Origin: GCA-2731375 sp964590195
Lineage (GTDB): Bacteria; Pseudomonadota; Alphaproteobacteria; GCA-2731375
Assembly (NCBI GenBank): GCA_964590195.1
Contig: CAZPWJ010000009.1
Coordinates: 18,953 to 82,952, forward strand
Length of the DNA: 64,000 nucleotides
Direction of reading: 5' to 3'
This document shows positions 53,692 to 61,846 of the stretch, piece by piece. A program made the position numbers and the translations under genes. The notes beneath the pieces are model-generated. The model searched no databases. It saw nothing but the letters and a program-made list of their open reading frames with translations, and was not told the DNA's origin. The number at the start of each line of letters is the position of its first letter. Within the stretch, counting starts at the first letter, position 1.

Positions 53692-54852
53692 ATGTCCGGA
53701 CAAGACCAATCCCAAAATTCGAACCAACTGCACATCGATCAACAGGAACTGGTTGACGGCGTGATCGAATGGATCAGCCACGAAACGCCAACCTATGAGG
53801 CGGAGGCGGTCAATCGTCTGGCCGACCTGATCCAGGTGCAGTTCGAAACCATTGATGCCAAGATCGAGCGCCATCCAGGCGAACAGGGCTTTGGCGACAC
53901 GCTCTGCGCCCATATCGAGGGGCAGGAGGAGGGCCCGGGAATTCTGGTCCTCAGCCATATTGACACCGTTCATCCCATTGGCACCGCCATGGGCGACAAC
54001 AAAATTCGCATCGAAGACGACAGGCTTTATGGCCCCGGTGTCTACGACATGAAGGGCGGCGCCTTCATCGCCCACTATGCCGCCCGCCACTTGCACCGAA
54101 GCGGGCTGACGCCGAAACTGCCCATCACCTTCATGTATGTGCCGGAAGAAGAAATCGGCAGCCCCTATAGCCGGCGCCTGATCGAGGCGGCGGCGGCCAA
54201 GGCAAAATATGTCCTGGTGACGGAACCGGCCCGCGATGGCGGCAAGCTGGTGGTCAGCCGCAAGGGCGTTGGCCGCTTCGATCTGAAAACCGTTGGCCGC
54301 CCGTCCCATTCCGGCTCCAAACATGAAGAGGGCCGCTCGTCGATCAAGGAAATGGCCCGCGTCATTACCGAGATCGAGGCCATGACCGACTATGACAAGG
54401 GCGTCACCTTCAATGTGGGTCAGATCAAGGGCGGCACCGCCGTCAATGTGGTACCCCGCGAATGCAGCATCGAACTGGATATGCGCGTGGTCACGCCGGA
54501 ACAGGGCGAAGAGTATCTGGCCCGCATTTTCGCGCTGCGGTCTTCCGACCCGGACGTGGAATTGATCGTCGAAGGCGAGATTAACCGCCCGCCCTATGAA
54601 GCATCGGACGCCGCCATGGAACTCTTCGGGGTGGCACGGGAATGCGCCCTTGAAGTTGACCTGGATCTGCAAACCACGGTCACCACGGGGGGCGGCAGCG
54701 ACGGCAATTTCACCGCCGCCATGAATATCCCGACCCTGGACGGCATGGGCGCGGATGGCGCCGGCGCGCATACGCTGGATGAATATGCGCTGATATCATC
54801 CCTGGTGCCCCGCGCCGAAATGTGGTGGCGGCTGCTGGCGCGGCTAACTTAG
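53692..54852 (+). CDS. M20 family metallopeptidase (ArgE/DapE/CPG2-like)
   Basis: 386 residues. Zinc-binding motif LVLSHIDTVHPIG (HxD) and the bridging Asp in GVYDMKGGAFIAHY, catalytic Glu in YVPEEEIGS, then TEPARDGG and the C-terminal HT in AGAHTLDE. A dimerisation domain (about 185-290, GRPSHSGSKHEEGRS) lies between. Such enzymes hydrolyse N-acyl amino acids or peptides. Same strand as the korAB operon, 42 bases after the Rrf2 gene, and overlaps the convergent PaaG-like gene by four bases. No firm link to ring reduction. Confidence 0.9.
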   Translation: MSGQDQSQNSNQLHIDQQELVDGVIEWISHETPTYEAEAVNRLADLIQVQFETIDAKIERHPGEQGFGDTLCAHIEGQEEGPGILVLSHIDTVHPIGTAMGDNKIRIEDDRLYGPGVYDMKGGAFIAHYAARHLHRSGLTPKLPITFMYVPEEEIGSPYSRRLIEAAAAKAKYVLVTEPARDGGKLVVSRKGVGRFDLKTVGRPSHSGSKHEEGRSSIKEMARVITEIEAMTDYDKGVTFNVGQIKGGTAVNVVPRECSIELDMRVVTPEQGEEYLARIFALRSSDPDVELIVEGEINRPPYEASDAAMELFGVARECALEVDLDLQTTVTTGGGSDGNFTAAMNIPTLDGMGADGAGAHTLDEYALISSLVPRAEMWWRLLARLT

Positions 54853-55631
54853 CGTCCCTCGAAATTCGCCGGACGTTTTTCCTGAAAGGCGGCGACGCCT
54901 TCGGGGAAATCGTCGGTTTTAAAGGCCTGGCCCTGGCAGGCGGCCTCGAAGCGTAGGGCATCGGCCATGGACCCCGTCTGTGCCAGGGCAATCTGCCGTT
55001 TGATCAGGCCCAGGGCCACGGTGGGGCCGGAGGCGAAGCGGCGGGCCATTTTCGTGGCCTCGTCCATCAGGGCGTCGTCTTCCACCACGTCCCAGACCAG
55101 GCCCCAATCCTTGGCCGTCTGGGCATCGATGGGCCGGTCCGCCAGCATGGCCATGCCCATGGCCCGCGCCGGGCCCAACTTGTTGGTCAGGGACCAGGAC
55201 ATCCCTCCATCCAGCACCGCGCCGATGCGGGCAAATGCAGTCAGCAATTTGCCCGACTGACCCGCGATGATCATGTCACCGGCCAGGGCCAGGCCGCAAC
55301 CCGCCCCCGCCGCGGCTCCATTCAGGGCCACCACCACCGGCACCGGCACCTCGCGGATGGCCAGGATCAGGCGGTTGATGCCCGCCATCATCCGGCCCTC
55401 GATGGTCTCCCGCGCGTCCGTCAGGCCGCCACCGGATAGATCAGCGCCCGCGCAGAAACCGCGCCCGGCCCCGGTCAACAGGATGGCGCGGGCGGATTTG
55501 TTCTCCACCACATCCATCACCGCCGCCGTCGCCCCCTGCACCATTTCGCCGGACATGGCATTCATCTGCTCAGGCCGGTTCAGGGTCAGGCTCAACAGGC
55601 CGTCTTCACGTTCGATCAGAAGATCACTCAT
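54849..55631 (-). CDS. PaaG-like enoyl-CoA hydratase/isomerase
   Basis: 260 residues, crotonase fold. Oxyanion segments GRGFCAGADLS and NGAAAGAGCGLALAGDMIIA. Both glutamates of ordinary hydratases are missing, while Asp is kept at GAVLDGG, the position of the catalytic Asp in E. coli PaaG (LIPDCGG). The C-terminal WGLVWDVVEDDALM and SGPTVALGLIKRQI also match PaaG (1,2-epoxyphenylacetyl-CoA isomerase). I chose ATG 55631 with AGGA upstream. Likely an isomerase of ring 1,2-epoxyphenylacetyl- or oxepin-type CoA or a relative; other PAA genes (paaABCDE, paaZ) are not in the window. Confidence 0.88.
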   Translation of the reverse strand: MSDLLIEREDGLLSLTLNRPEQMNAMSGEMVQGATAAVMDVVENKSARAILLTGAGRGFCAGADLSGGGLTDARETIEGRMMAGINRLILAIREVPVPVVVALNGAAAGAGCGLALAGDMIIAGQSGKLLTAFARIGAVLDGGMSWSLTNKLGPARAMGMAMLADRPIDAQTAKDWGLVWDVVEDDALMDEATKMARRFASGPTVALGLIKRQIALAQTGSMADALRFEAACQGQAFKTDDFPEGVAAFQEKRPANFEGR

Positions 55632-55644
55632 CACGCTGTTCCTT

Positions 55645-56463
55645 TTACAGTCCGCCGGTCACTTCGATCAGCTGGCCGCTAATATAGTCCGATTGCGGCA
55701 GGCACAGGGCGACAACGGCGCCGGCGGCCTCGGTCGGCGTGCCGGCCCGGCCCATGGGGATCATCATCTTGGCGGCGGCGACGTTTTGCACCGGGACGCC
55801 GACGGGAATTTCCTTGCCCTCGATCTCGATCAGCTTTTTCTCGTCCGTGGCCTCGGTCAGCCGCGTTTCGACAAAGCCAAAGGCGACGGAATTGACGGCG
55901 ACGTTATAGCGGCCCCATTCCTTGGCCAGGGTTTTCGAGAGGCCCACCACGGCGGCCTTGGCGGAGGAATAGTTGGTCTGTCCCGCATTGCCCCGGGTGC
56001 CGGAGATCGACGAGATGTTGACCACCTTGCGCACGATAAGGTTGCCCTCCTGCGCCTCGCCCTTGGATTTGACGCGGATGAATTCCGCCGCCTCTTTCAA
56101 AATCCGCCAGGGCGCTTTCAGATGCACATCGATCATGGCGTCGAACTGTTCCTCGGTCATCTTCTGGATCACGGAATCCCAGGTATAGCCGGCATTGTTG
56201 ATGATGATATGCAGATCGCCGTAGGTATCGATGGCGGTGCCGACAAAGCGCTGGGCAAAGCCCGCCTCGGTCACGGAACCGGCGCAGGCCACGGCCTCGC
56301 CGCCGGCGGCCTTGATCTCGGCCACGACCTCATCCGCCGGGCCCGCATCCAGGTCGTTGACCACGACCTTGGCGCCCAGTTCGGCCAGTTGCAGGGCGAC
56401 CTCGCGGCCAATACCCCGGCCCGATCCGGTGACAATCGCCACCCGTCCGTCAAGCGTTCCCAT
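55645..56463 (-). CDS. FabG-like short-chain dehydrogenase/reductase
   Basis: 272 residues. VTGSGRGIGREVALQLAELG, NNAGYTWDSVIQ, INISSISGTRGNAGQTNYSS with catalytic Ser and Tyr, and YSSAKAAVVGLSK (YxxxK). Ends SGQLIEVTGGL. Likely oxidises a 3-hydroxyacyl-CoA or makes the reverse reaction. GAGGAGAG precedes ATG 56463. It is between two crotonase-family genes (54849, 56516) on the minus strand, forming a small acyl-CoA operon of three genes. Confidence 0.9.
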   Translation of the reverse strand: MGTLDGRVAIVTGSGRGIGREVALQLAELGAKVVVNDLDAGPADEVVAEIKAAGGEAVACAGSVTEAGFAQRFVGTAIDTYGDLHIIINNAGYTWDSVIQKMTEEQFDAMIDVHLKAPWRILKEAAEFIRVKSKGEAQEGNLIVRKVVNISSISGTRGNAGQTNYSSAKAAVVGLSKTLAKEWGRYNVAVNSVAFGFVETRLTEATDEKKLIEIEGKEIPVGVPVQNVAAAKMMIPMGRAGTPTEAAGAVVALCLPQSDYISGQLIEVTGGL

Positions 56464-56515
56464 GATATTCTCTCCTCTTTCTACTCAAATTACTGAAATG
56501 GTCTTTACTAAGCGC

Positions 56516-57340
56516 CTATCTGCCCTTGAAGTTGGGTTTGCGCTTTTCCATGAAGGCGGTGCGGCCCTCGGTGAAATCCTCGCTGTCGAAACAGCTTTTG
56601 ATCATCGCATCCAACGCCACCAGGTCGCGCTTTTCCGGATCCTTCAGAACCTCCTTGACCGTGGCCTTGGCGGCGCGGATGGTCAGGGGTGCGTTCTCCT
56701 TGATCATGGTGGTGTATTCGTTGACCACCGTTTCCAATTGATCGACGGGCACCACGCGATTGACCAGGCCTATGCCCAAGGCCTCCTCGGCGCTGAAACG
56801 CCGCGCGGTAAAGAAAATTTCCTTGGCCATGGCCGGGCCGACCAGCGAGACCAAGGTGTTCAGGCCGGCATAACCATAGCCAAGACCCAGCCGAGCGGCC
56901 GGTACGGCGTATTGGGTATCGTCGGCGGCAATGCGGATATCGGCGGCCAGGGCCACGGCCACGCCGCCGCCGATGCAATAACCCTGGATCATAGCAATCA
57001 AGGGCTTGCTCAAACCGGTCATGCCGCGATGGGCCTGGGCCGAGGCGGCGTTGTAGCGTTCCTCGGACTCGGCGGAGTTACGGTTTTCGGCGAATTCGGA
57101 AATATCCGCGCCGGAGACAAAGGCCCTGTCGCCCTCGCCGGCCATGACCACGACGCGAATGGAATCATCGTTTTCGAAGTCTTCCATGGCTTCGCCCACG
57201 GCCTCCCACATGGCCATGGACACGGCGTTCAGGCGGGCAGGATTGTTAAAGGTCAGCCAGCCTACGCCGTCTTCCTTGCGGGCAATCATCTTGTCGGTTT
57301 TCAGTTGCAGTTCCGTTGCCATGGGCCTTCGATCTTTCAT
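56516..57340 (-). CDS. enoyl-CoA hydratase/isomerase family protein with atypical active site
   Basis: 274 residues, crotonase fold. DRAFVSGADISEFAENRN and QGYCIGGGVAVALAADIRI supply the oxyanion hole. The Glu positions of true hydratases read GGGVAVA and AVPAARLGLGY, so neither Glu is present, and its chemistry is uncertain. C-terminal GRTAFMEKRKPNFKGR is standard. The start may be ATG 57340 or ATG 57322 (six codons later); the former has GGGAGA at a long distance. First gene of the minus-strand set with SDR and PaaG-like protein. Confidence 0.87.
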   Translation of the reverse strand: MKDRRPMATELQLKTDKMIARKEDGVGWLTFNNPARLNAVSMAMWEAVGEAMEDFENDDSIRVVVMAGEGDRAFVSGADISEFAENRNSAESEERYNAASAQAHRGMTGLSKPLIAMIQGYCIGGGVAVALAADIRIAADDTQYAVPAARLGLGYGYAGLNTLVSLVGPAMAKEIFFTARRFSAEEALGIGLVNRVVPVDQLETVVNEYTTMIKENAPLTIRAAKATVKEVLKDPEKRDLVALDAMIKSCFDSEDFTEGRTAFMEKRKPNFKGR

Positions 57341-57454
57341 GTTGGAAATTCATCTCCCGCCTTTGTAACCCAAGGGCCGGCAAGACGCCATTTGCATCTC
57401 ACGCCGGCTTGGGCATCATGGCGTTCAGAGCAGTTATACGCGGGAGGAACGATA

Positions 57455-58444
57455 ATGCGGGCACTGATTTGCCGGGACTGGGGCAAGGTTGACACATTGG
57501 AGATGGGCGAGATGGCGGCGCCGGTGCCGGGGAGGGGCGAAATCCTGATCGATATCGTGGCCTCGTCCGCCAACTTCGCCGACACCATCATGGTCGCCGG
57601 CAACTATCAGACCAAACCGGAATTTCCGTTCGCACCGGGCCTTGAAGGGGCCGGCCGGGTCGCGGCGGTGGGCCCAGGCGTCGAGGGTTTCAAGCCGGGC
57701 GACAAGGTCATGGCCACCCTGGCGCACGGCGGCTTCGCCGAGCAGGCCATCGCGGTGGAGGCTGAGTGCTGGCATCTGTTCGACGGCATGAGCTTCGCCG
57801 ACGGCGCCGCCTTTACCATCGCCTATCTGACGGCGCATCTGGCGATCCGCTGGCAGGGCCGGCTGGAAGCAGGCGAAACCATGCTGGTCCTGGGCGCCGC
57901 CGGCGGCTCCGGCCTGGCGGCTGTCGAAATCGGCAAAGCCATGGGCGCACGGGTGATCGCGGGGGCCAGCAGTGACGAACGACTGGCTGCCGTGCGCGCG
58001 CATGGTGCGGACGAGGTGGTGAACTACGCCAGCGAGGATCTGAAGGAGCGGGTGCTGGAAATAACCGATGGAAAAGGCGCCGATGTCTGCTTCGACCCGG
58101 TGGGCGGCAAGCTGTTCGACAGCGCCCTGTCGTCACTTGGCTGGGGCGGGCGCTTTGTACATTTCGGCTTTGTCGGCGGCGTGCCAAAGGTGCCCGCCAA
58201 CCGTCTGTTGGTTAAGCATCGATCGGCCCTGGGGTCTTCGTATCGCTATTTCCGCTGGCACAAGCCGGAACTGGTGGTGCGTTCCATGGCGGAGCTGGGC
58301 GAGTTCCATAAACAGGGCCATCTGCACCCCATCATTACCCACCGCCTGCCCCTGGAACAGGGTGTCGAGGCGCTGCGCCTGCTGACCGAACGCCGCGCCA
58401 TGGGCAAAGTGGTGGTGGATGTGGCACCGGAAGAGGAGGGTTGA
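57455..58444 (+). CDS. NADPH:quinone oxidoreductase family protein
   Basis: 329 residues, zinc-free MDR superfamily. MRALICRDWGKVDTLEMGE, NFADTIMVAGNYQTKPEFPF, PGLEGAGRVAAVG, and the Rossmann VLGAAGGSGLAAVEIGKAMG. No structural or catalytic zinc cysteines are seen. GGGAGGAACG precedes ATG 57455. It may reduce an enoyl-CoA or quinone (acrylyl-CoA reductase-like proteins share this fold). Starts 114 bases from the divergent gene at 57340 and is followed two bases later by a crotonase gene. Confidence 0.88.
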   Translation: MRALICRDWGKVDTLEMGEMAAPVPGRGEILIDIVASSANFADTIMVAGNYQTKPEFPFAPGLEGAGRVAAVGPGVEGFKPGDKVMATLAHGGFAEQAIAVEAECWHLFDGMSFADGAAFTIAYLTAHLAIRWQGRLEAGETMLVLGAAGGSGLAAVEIGKAMGARVIAGASSDERLAAVRAHGADEVVNYASEDLKERVLEITDGKGADVCFDPVGGKLFDSALSSLGWGGRFVHFGFVGGVPKVPANRLLVKHRSALGSSYRYFRWHKPELVVRSMAELGEFHKQGHLHPIITHRLPLEQGVEALRLLTERRAMGKVVVDVAPEEEG

Positions 58445-58446
58445 GA

Positions 58447-59199
58447 ATGACGCTCACTGTTAGAGACCACGGCCCTCATATCGCCATTATCACCATGGAC
58501 AACCAGGCCAAACGCAATGCCTTGAGCCGCCAGGACCTGGCCGACCTGGGCGATCTGTGGCTGAAGCTGCAGGACGCGACCTATCGCTGCTTGATCCTGA
58601 CCGGGGCGGGGGAGCAGTCTTTTTGCGCCGGCGCCGATCTATCCGGCGACCTCTCCGCCAGTCCGGAACTGTCACAAAGCATCTACAGGGGTCTGTTGAA
58701 ATACGGCGCCTACCGCAAACCGATCATCGCCGCCGTCAACGGCGATTGCGCCGGCGGCGGTGTTGAGCTGCTGCTATCGACGGATATCCGCGCCGCCGCG
58801 CCCGAGGCGCGGTTTGGCCTGCCGGAAGTGAAATGGGGCGTCTATCCCTTTGGCGGCGCCGCCCTGCGTCTGCGCCAGCAGATCGGTCATGTGCACGCCA
58901 TGGAGTTGATCCTGGGCGGTCAGTTGATCGACGCGGAAGAGGCCGCCCGCATCAACCTGATCAACCGGGTAGTGCCCCGTGACGAATTGATGCCTTGGGC
59001 CATTGGCATGGCGGAAACCATCGCCGCCAACAGTCCCATGGCGGTACAGGCGGTGAAGGAGCAGATCAGCGCCACAGACGATGCGATCAACTATCCCCGA
59101 GAGGAATTGGAGCAGGCCCTGGGCGACCGGGTCCGCGCCAGCCCCGACTTTGCCGAGGGCGTGGCGGCCTTCCAGGCAAAACGCCCGGCGAATTACTAG
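58447..59199 (+). CDS. enoyl-CoA hydratase
   Basis: 250 residues. Both catalytic glutamates are in place: GGGVELLLSTDIRAA (first) and RFGLPEVKWGVYPFGGA (second). The oxyanion segment is QSFCAGADLSG. Likely hydrates a 2-enoyl-CoA in beta-oxidation-like catabolism. ATG 58447 has GGAGGG; a TTG two codons earlier is unlikely. The protein ends RPANY, about three residues shorter than relatives that end NFxGR, and its TAG stop is the first part of a CTAGAGCGCGTT repeat. Cotranscribed with the quinone oxidoreductase gene. Confidence 0.92.
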   Translation: MTLTVRDHGPHIAIITMDNQAKRNALSRQDLADLGDLWLKLQDATYRCLILTGAGEQSFCAGADLSGDLSASPELSQSIYRGLLKYGAYRKPIIAAVNGDCAGGGVELLLSTDIRAAAPEARFGLPEVKWGVYPFGGAALRLRQQIGHVHAMELILGGQLIDAEEAARINLINRVVPRDELMPWAIGMAETIAANSPMAVQAVKEQISATDDAINYPREELEQALGDRVRASPDFAEGVAAFQAKRPANY

Positions 59200-59207
59200 A
59201 GCGCGTT
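59196..59207. repeat. CTAGAGCGCGTT copy at the end of the enoyl-CoA hydratase gene
   Basis: The 12 bases CTAGAGCGCGTT match the left end of the element at 25751. Its TAG is the stop codon of the hydratase (59197-59199). No matching right end is visible here. Confidence 0.4.
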
Positions 59208-59234
59208 CGATTTCTATTGATCAGGCTGCCCTGG

Positions 59235-59317
59235 ATTGCCGGGTCAAGCCCGGCAATGACAGTACAAATTTGCCACAAATTACAAAACAATGTCATGCCC
59301 GGACTTGATCCGGGCAT
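59235..59317. repeat. pair of palindromic repeats between convergent genes
   Basis: ATTGCCGGG-TCAAG-CCCGGCAAT (59235-59257) and ATGCCCGGA-CTTGA-TCCGGGCAT (59295-59317) are nine-pair stems. The second is an inverted copy of the first (core GCCCGG and TGACA/TGTCA flank), so the locus is a head-to-head pair. It lies between the convergent hydratase and methyltransferase genes and could end transcription from both sides. A similar pair is at 61748-61826. Confidence 0.85.
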
Positions 59318-59326
59318 CCAGTCTGC

Positions 59327-60145
59327 CTAGGGCTTAACGCCGACCGTCAGCACGGCGGGCATGGGCAGGTCCGTGGTCGTGCCATTGTCGAAAGGTTTAC
59401 AGGCCTCGGTCATGGCCGCTTTGATGGCGGGCAGCTTGGCCGGGTCCTGGGCGCCCAACAAGGCGCTCATGCGGGCCGTGGCGTCTCGAAAACTTTCCAT
59501 CAGCATATCCGGTCTTGGCAGATGCCAGGTCAGCATGGTGTCGGTGCTGGCAATGTCCTTGAAGCCAATGGCCTCAAGCACACGGGCGCACTCGGCATGT
59601 TCGGCAAAGCGGAAAATCGGCGTGCCCTTGGGCAGATCAACCCTGACCGTGCCTTCCTGCACGATGGCATCCGTCGCCATGCCCAGGGCGGAACCTTCCG
59701 GCCCCTCCCAGGCGGTAAAGCCCAGGCGGCCGCCGGGTTTCAGAACACGAAAAGCTTCGGCCAGGCCTTTCTCCGCATCGGGGAAATGCAGTACGCCGAA
59801 GTTCATCGTGACCACGTCAAAGCTGCCCTCGTCGAAGGGTAAATCCTCGGCATCGCCCAGTTGAAAAGAAAGATCGGGGAAGTTTGCCGCCGCCAGGTCG
59901 CGCATGTTTTCCGCCAGGTCGATGCCGGTGGCCGTCGCACCCATGGCCGCCGCCGCGCCGGCGGCATAGCCAGGACCGGAAGCGACATCAAGAACATGGC
60001 TGCCACTGCTCACGCCGGTTTTCTGCAACAGCAACGGGATAATCTGCGTTGTCAGATGCTCCCACTGGTCATGATAGCCGGCGGACAGGCCGTTCCAGCC
60101 GTCATGCTCGAACTTACGAAATGCTTCCTGATCGATATCAGCCAT
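59327..60145 (-). CDS. class I SAM-dependent methyltransferase
   Basis: 272 residues. SAM motif I VLDVASGPGYAAGAAAAMGA, motif II TGIDLAENMRDLA, motif VVTMNFGVLHFPDAEKGLAEAF and FRVLKPGGRLGFTAWE place it in the UbiE/Methyltransf_11 family. C-terminal PAVLTVGVKP. ATG 60145 overlaps the end of the upstream ligase gene by eight bases, suggesting coupling; upstream codons in the frame lie in the ligase. Substrate unknown; may methylate a small molecule made or used by the ligase. Confidence 0.9.
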   Translation of the reverse strand: MADIDQEAFRKFEHDGWNGLSAGYHDQWEHLTTQIIPLLLQKTGVSSGSHVLDVASGPGYAAGAAAAMGATATGIDLAENMRDLAAANFPDLSFQLGDAEDLPFDEGSFDVVTMNFGVLHFPDAEKGLAEAFRVLKPGGRLGFTAWEGPEGSALGMATDAIVQEGTVRVDLPKGTPIFRFAEHAECARVLEAIGFKDIASTDTMLTWHLPRPDMLMESFRDATARMSALLGAQDPAKLPAIKAAMTEACKPFDNGTTTDLPMPAVLTVGVKP

Positions 60146-61745
60146 GGGGCCGGTCCTGAAATAGTTCAAATAAACGATTGCGTTGCAGCTTTTCCGTCGA
60201 GGTAACAGGCAATTCATTGGCGGCAACGAATACGAAATGATGCGGTATCTTATATGATGCCAATGAATGCCGGCAATGGGCGCGCAACTCGTCCTCGGTC
60301 ACCTGCTGGCGGGGGTGCAGAACCACGACGGCGCCGATGGTCTGGTCAAGGCGGGCATCGTCAAGGCCGGTGACAAAGACGGACTCGATGGCGGCGTGGA
60401 CGCGCAGGATCGCCTCGATCTCCGCCGGGGCGATGTTGATGCCGCCGCTTTTGATCAACTCCTTGCGCCGGCCCTGGAATTGCACCCAGCCCGCATCGTC
60501 CAGCAGTCCCAGATCGCCAGTCAGAAAAAAGCCGTCATCCGTCATGCTAGCCGCCGTGGTTTCGGGATCGTTCAGATAGCCGGGCATGACGTGGCCGCGC
60601 AGGGCGATCTCCCCCACCGCGCCCTGGGGCTGACGTTTGCCGGATTCCAGATCCAGGATTACCAGTTCCACGCCCTGCAGCGGCGCGCCGCTGGCCAGCA
60701 AGCGTTGTTCAACCGGCGCCCGGCAATCTGTGACGGCGGAGTTGCCGTAGGCTTCCGTCAGGCCGTAGACGTTGCAGATCTCCTTGGCGCCCAGATCGAC
60801 AATCATCTGCATCTGCTCCGGCGTGCCGATGGCGGCGCCCGTGCGCAGGCTGGACAGGTCGTGTTTGGCGCGGTCGGGATGCTCCGCCAGGGCTAGGGCA
60901 ATGTTGGGCGTACCATAGAATACGGTGCAGCGTTCGGCCTCTATCAACCGTAACGCCTCGCCGGCATCGAAGTGATGCTGCAATACCATCGTACCGCCAT
61001 GGCCCATCACCGCGAACAGGGCGTTGACGCAGCCGAAGGACCAGAACAGCGATACCGCGAACCACAGCCGGTCATCGGGGCCCAGGTGCATGCGCTCGCC
61101 GATCTGCCACATATTGTCGATCAGGCCCCAATGCTGCAACGGCACACCCTTGGGCCGGGCCGTGGAGCCGGAGGTGTAGAGAATACAGGCCACATCATCC
61201 GGTTTTGGCGCACCCCAAATAGCGGCAGGCGCGGACTGGCCCATGGCGGCGAGGTCCTCGAACGCAGTGGCGCCGTCCGGTACGCTGTCGCCCAGCACCA
61301 CAAGGCGGGACAACGCGGGTAATCCAATGGCCCGCATTTCGTCCAGTTCCGCCAGCACGTCGCGGTGCCGGAAGCGGTCGGCCAGGATCAGTGTCGTCAC
61401 CTCCGCATGGTTCAATTGATAGGCCTGTTCGGGAGGTGTCAGCCAGGTGTTCAGGGCCACCGCCGTGGCGCCCAGGCCCAAAATGGCGAAATAGCTGGAC
61501 AGCCATTCGGCCCGGTTGCCCATCAGGATGGCCACCCGGTCACCGGGGCGCACGCCCAGGGCCCAAAGGCCGTTGGCGACGACCTGGGATTCTCGCAATA
61601 GCTGGGCGTAGGACCATCGGCGCGTGCCGTCGACGACACATTCGTGATCCGGCTGCCGCGCCGCCATTTCCTGCAATAGTGCCGGCGCCGTGCGGGCGGC
61701 GGGTTTATCGACCACGATTACCGCGCATAGGTGCAGGGGCAACAT
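60138..61745 (-). CDS. AMP-forming acyl-CoA synthetase, coupled to methyltransferase
   Basis: 535 residues, ANL superfamily. ILYTSGSTARPKGVPLQHWG, VYGLTEAYGNSAVTD, DDGFFLTGDLGLLDDAGWVQ and the C-terminal TSTEKLQRNRLFELF (catalytic Lys). The N-terminus MLPLHLCAVIVV is unusual, and the ATG at 61745 is two bases from a palindromic repeat with no ribosome site; the real start may be at another codon such as GTG 61715 or ATG 61667. It activates an acyl or aryl acid. Its stop overlaps the methyltransferase ATG. Confidence 0.85.
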   Translation of the reverse strand: MLPLHLCAVIVVDKPAARTAPALLQEMAARQPDHECVVDGTRRWSYAQLLRESQVVANGLWALGVRPGDRVAILMGNRAEWLSSYFAILGLGATAVALNTWLTPPEQAYQLNHAEVTTLILADRFRHRDVLAELDEMRAIGLPALSRLVVLGDSVPDGATAFEDLAAMGQSAPAAIWGAPKPDDVACILYTSGSTARPKGVPLQHWGLIDNMWQIGERMHLGPDDRLWFAVSLFWSFGCVNALFAVMGHGGTMVLQHHFDAGEALRLIEAERCTVFYGTPNIALALAEHPDRAKHDLSSLRTGAAIGTPEQMQMIVDLGAKEICNVYGLTEAYGNSAVTDCRAPVEQRLLASGAPLQGVELVILDLESGKRQPQGAVGEIALRGHVMPGYLNDPETTAASMTDDGFFLTGDLGLLDDAGWVQFQGRRKELIKSGGINIAPAEIEAILRVHAAIESVFVTGLDDARLDQTIGAVVVLHPRQQVTEDELRAHCRHSLASYKIPHHFVFVAANELPVTSTEKLQRNRLFELFQDRPHG

Positions 61746-61747
61746 GG

Positions 61748-61826
61748 ATCACCGGGTCAAGCCCGGTGATGACAGCGAGACGCTCATGGCTCCCCAATTC
61801 GTCATGCCCGGGCTTGACCCGGGCAT
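61748..61826. repeat. second pair of palindromic repeats
   Basis: ATCACCGGG-TCAAG-CCCGGTGAT (61748-61770) and ATGCCCGGG-CTTGA-CCCGGGCAT (61804-61826), each with nine-pair stems, are the same family as the pair at 59235-59317 with the same inverted arrangement. They fill the gap between two minus-strand ligase genes and abut the start codon of the one downstream. Confidence 0.85.
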
Positions 61827-61846
61827 CTCCGGAAATTGGCGGGGTC

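Noticed and set aside
56231..57454. Long open frame preceding the quinone oxidoreductase
   Set aside because: It is the antisense of a crotonase and an SDR gene; the true start is ATG 57455 with GGAGGAACG.
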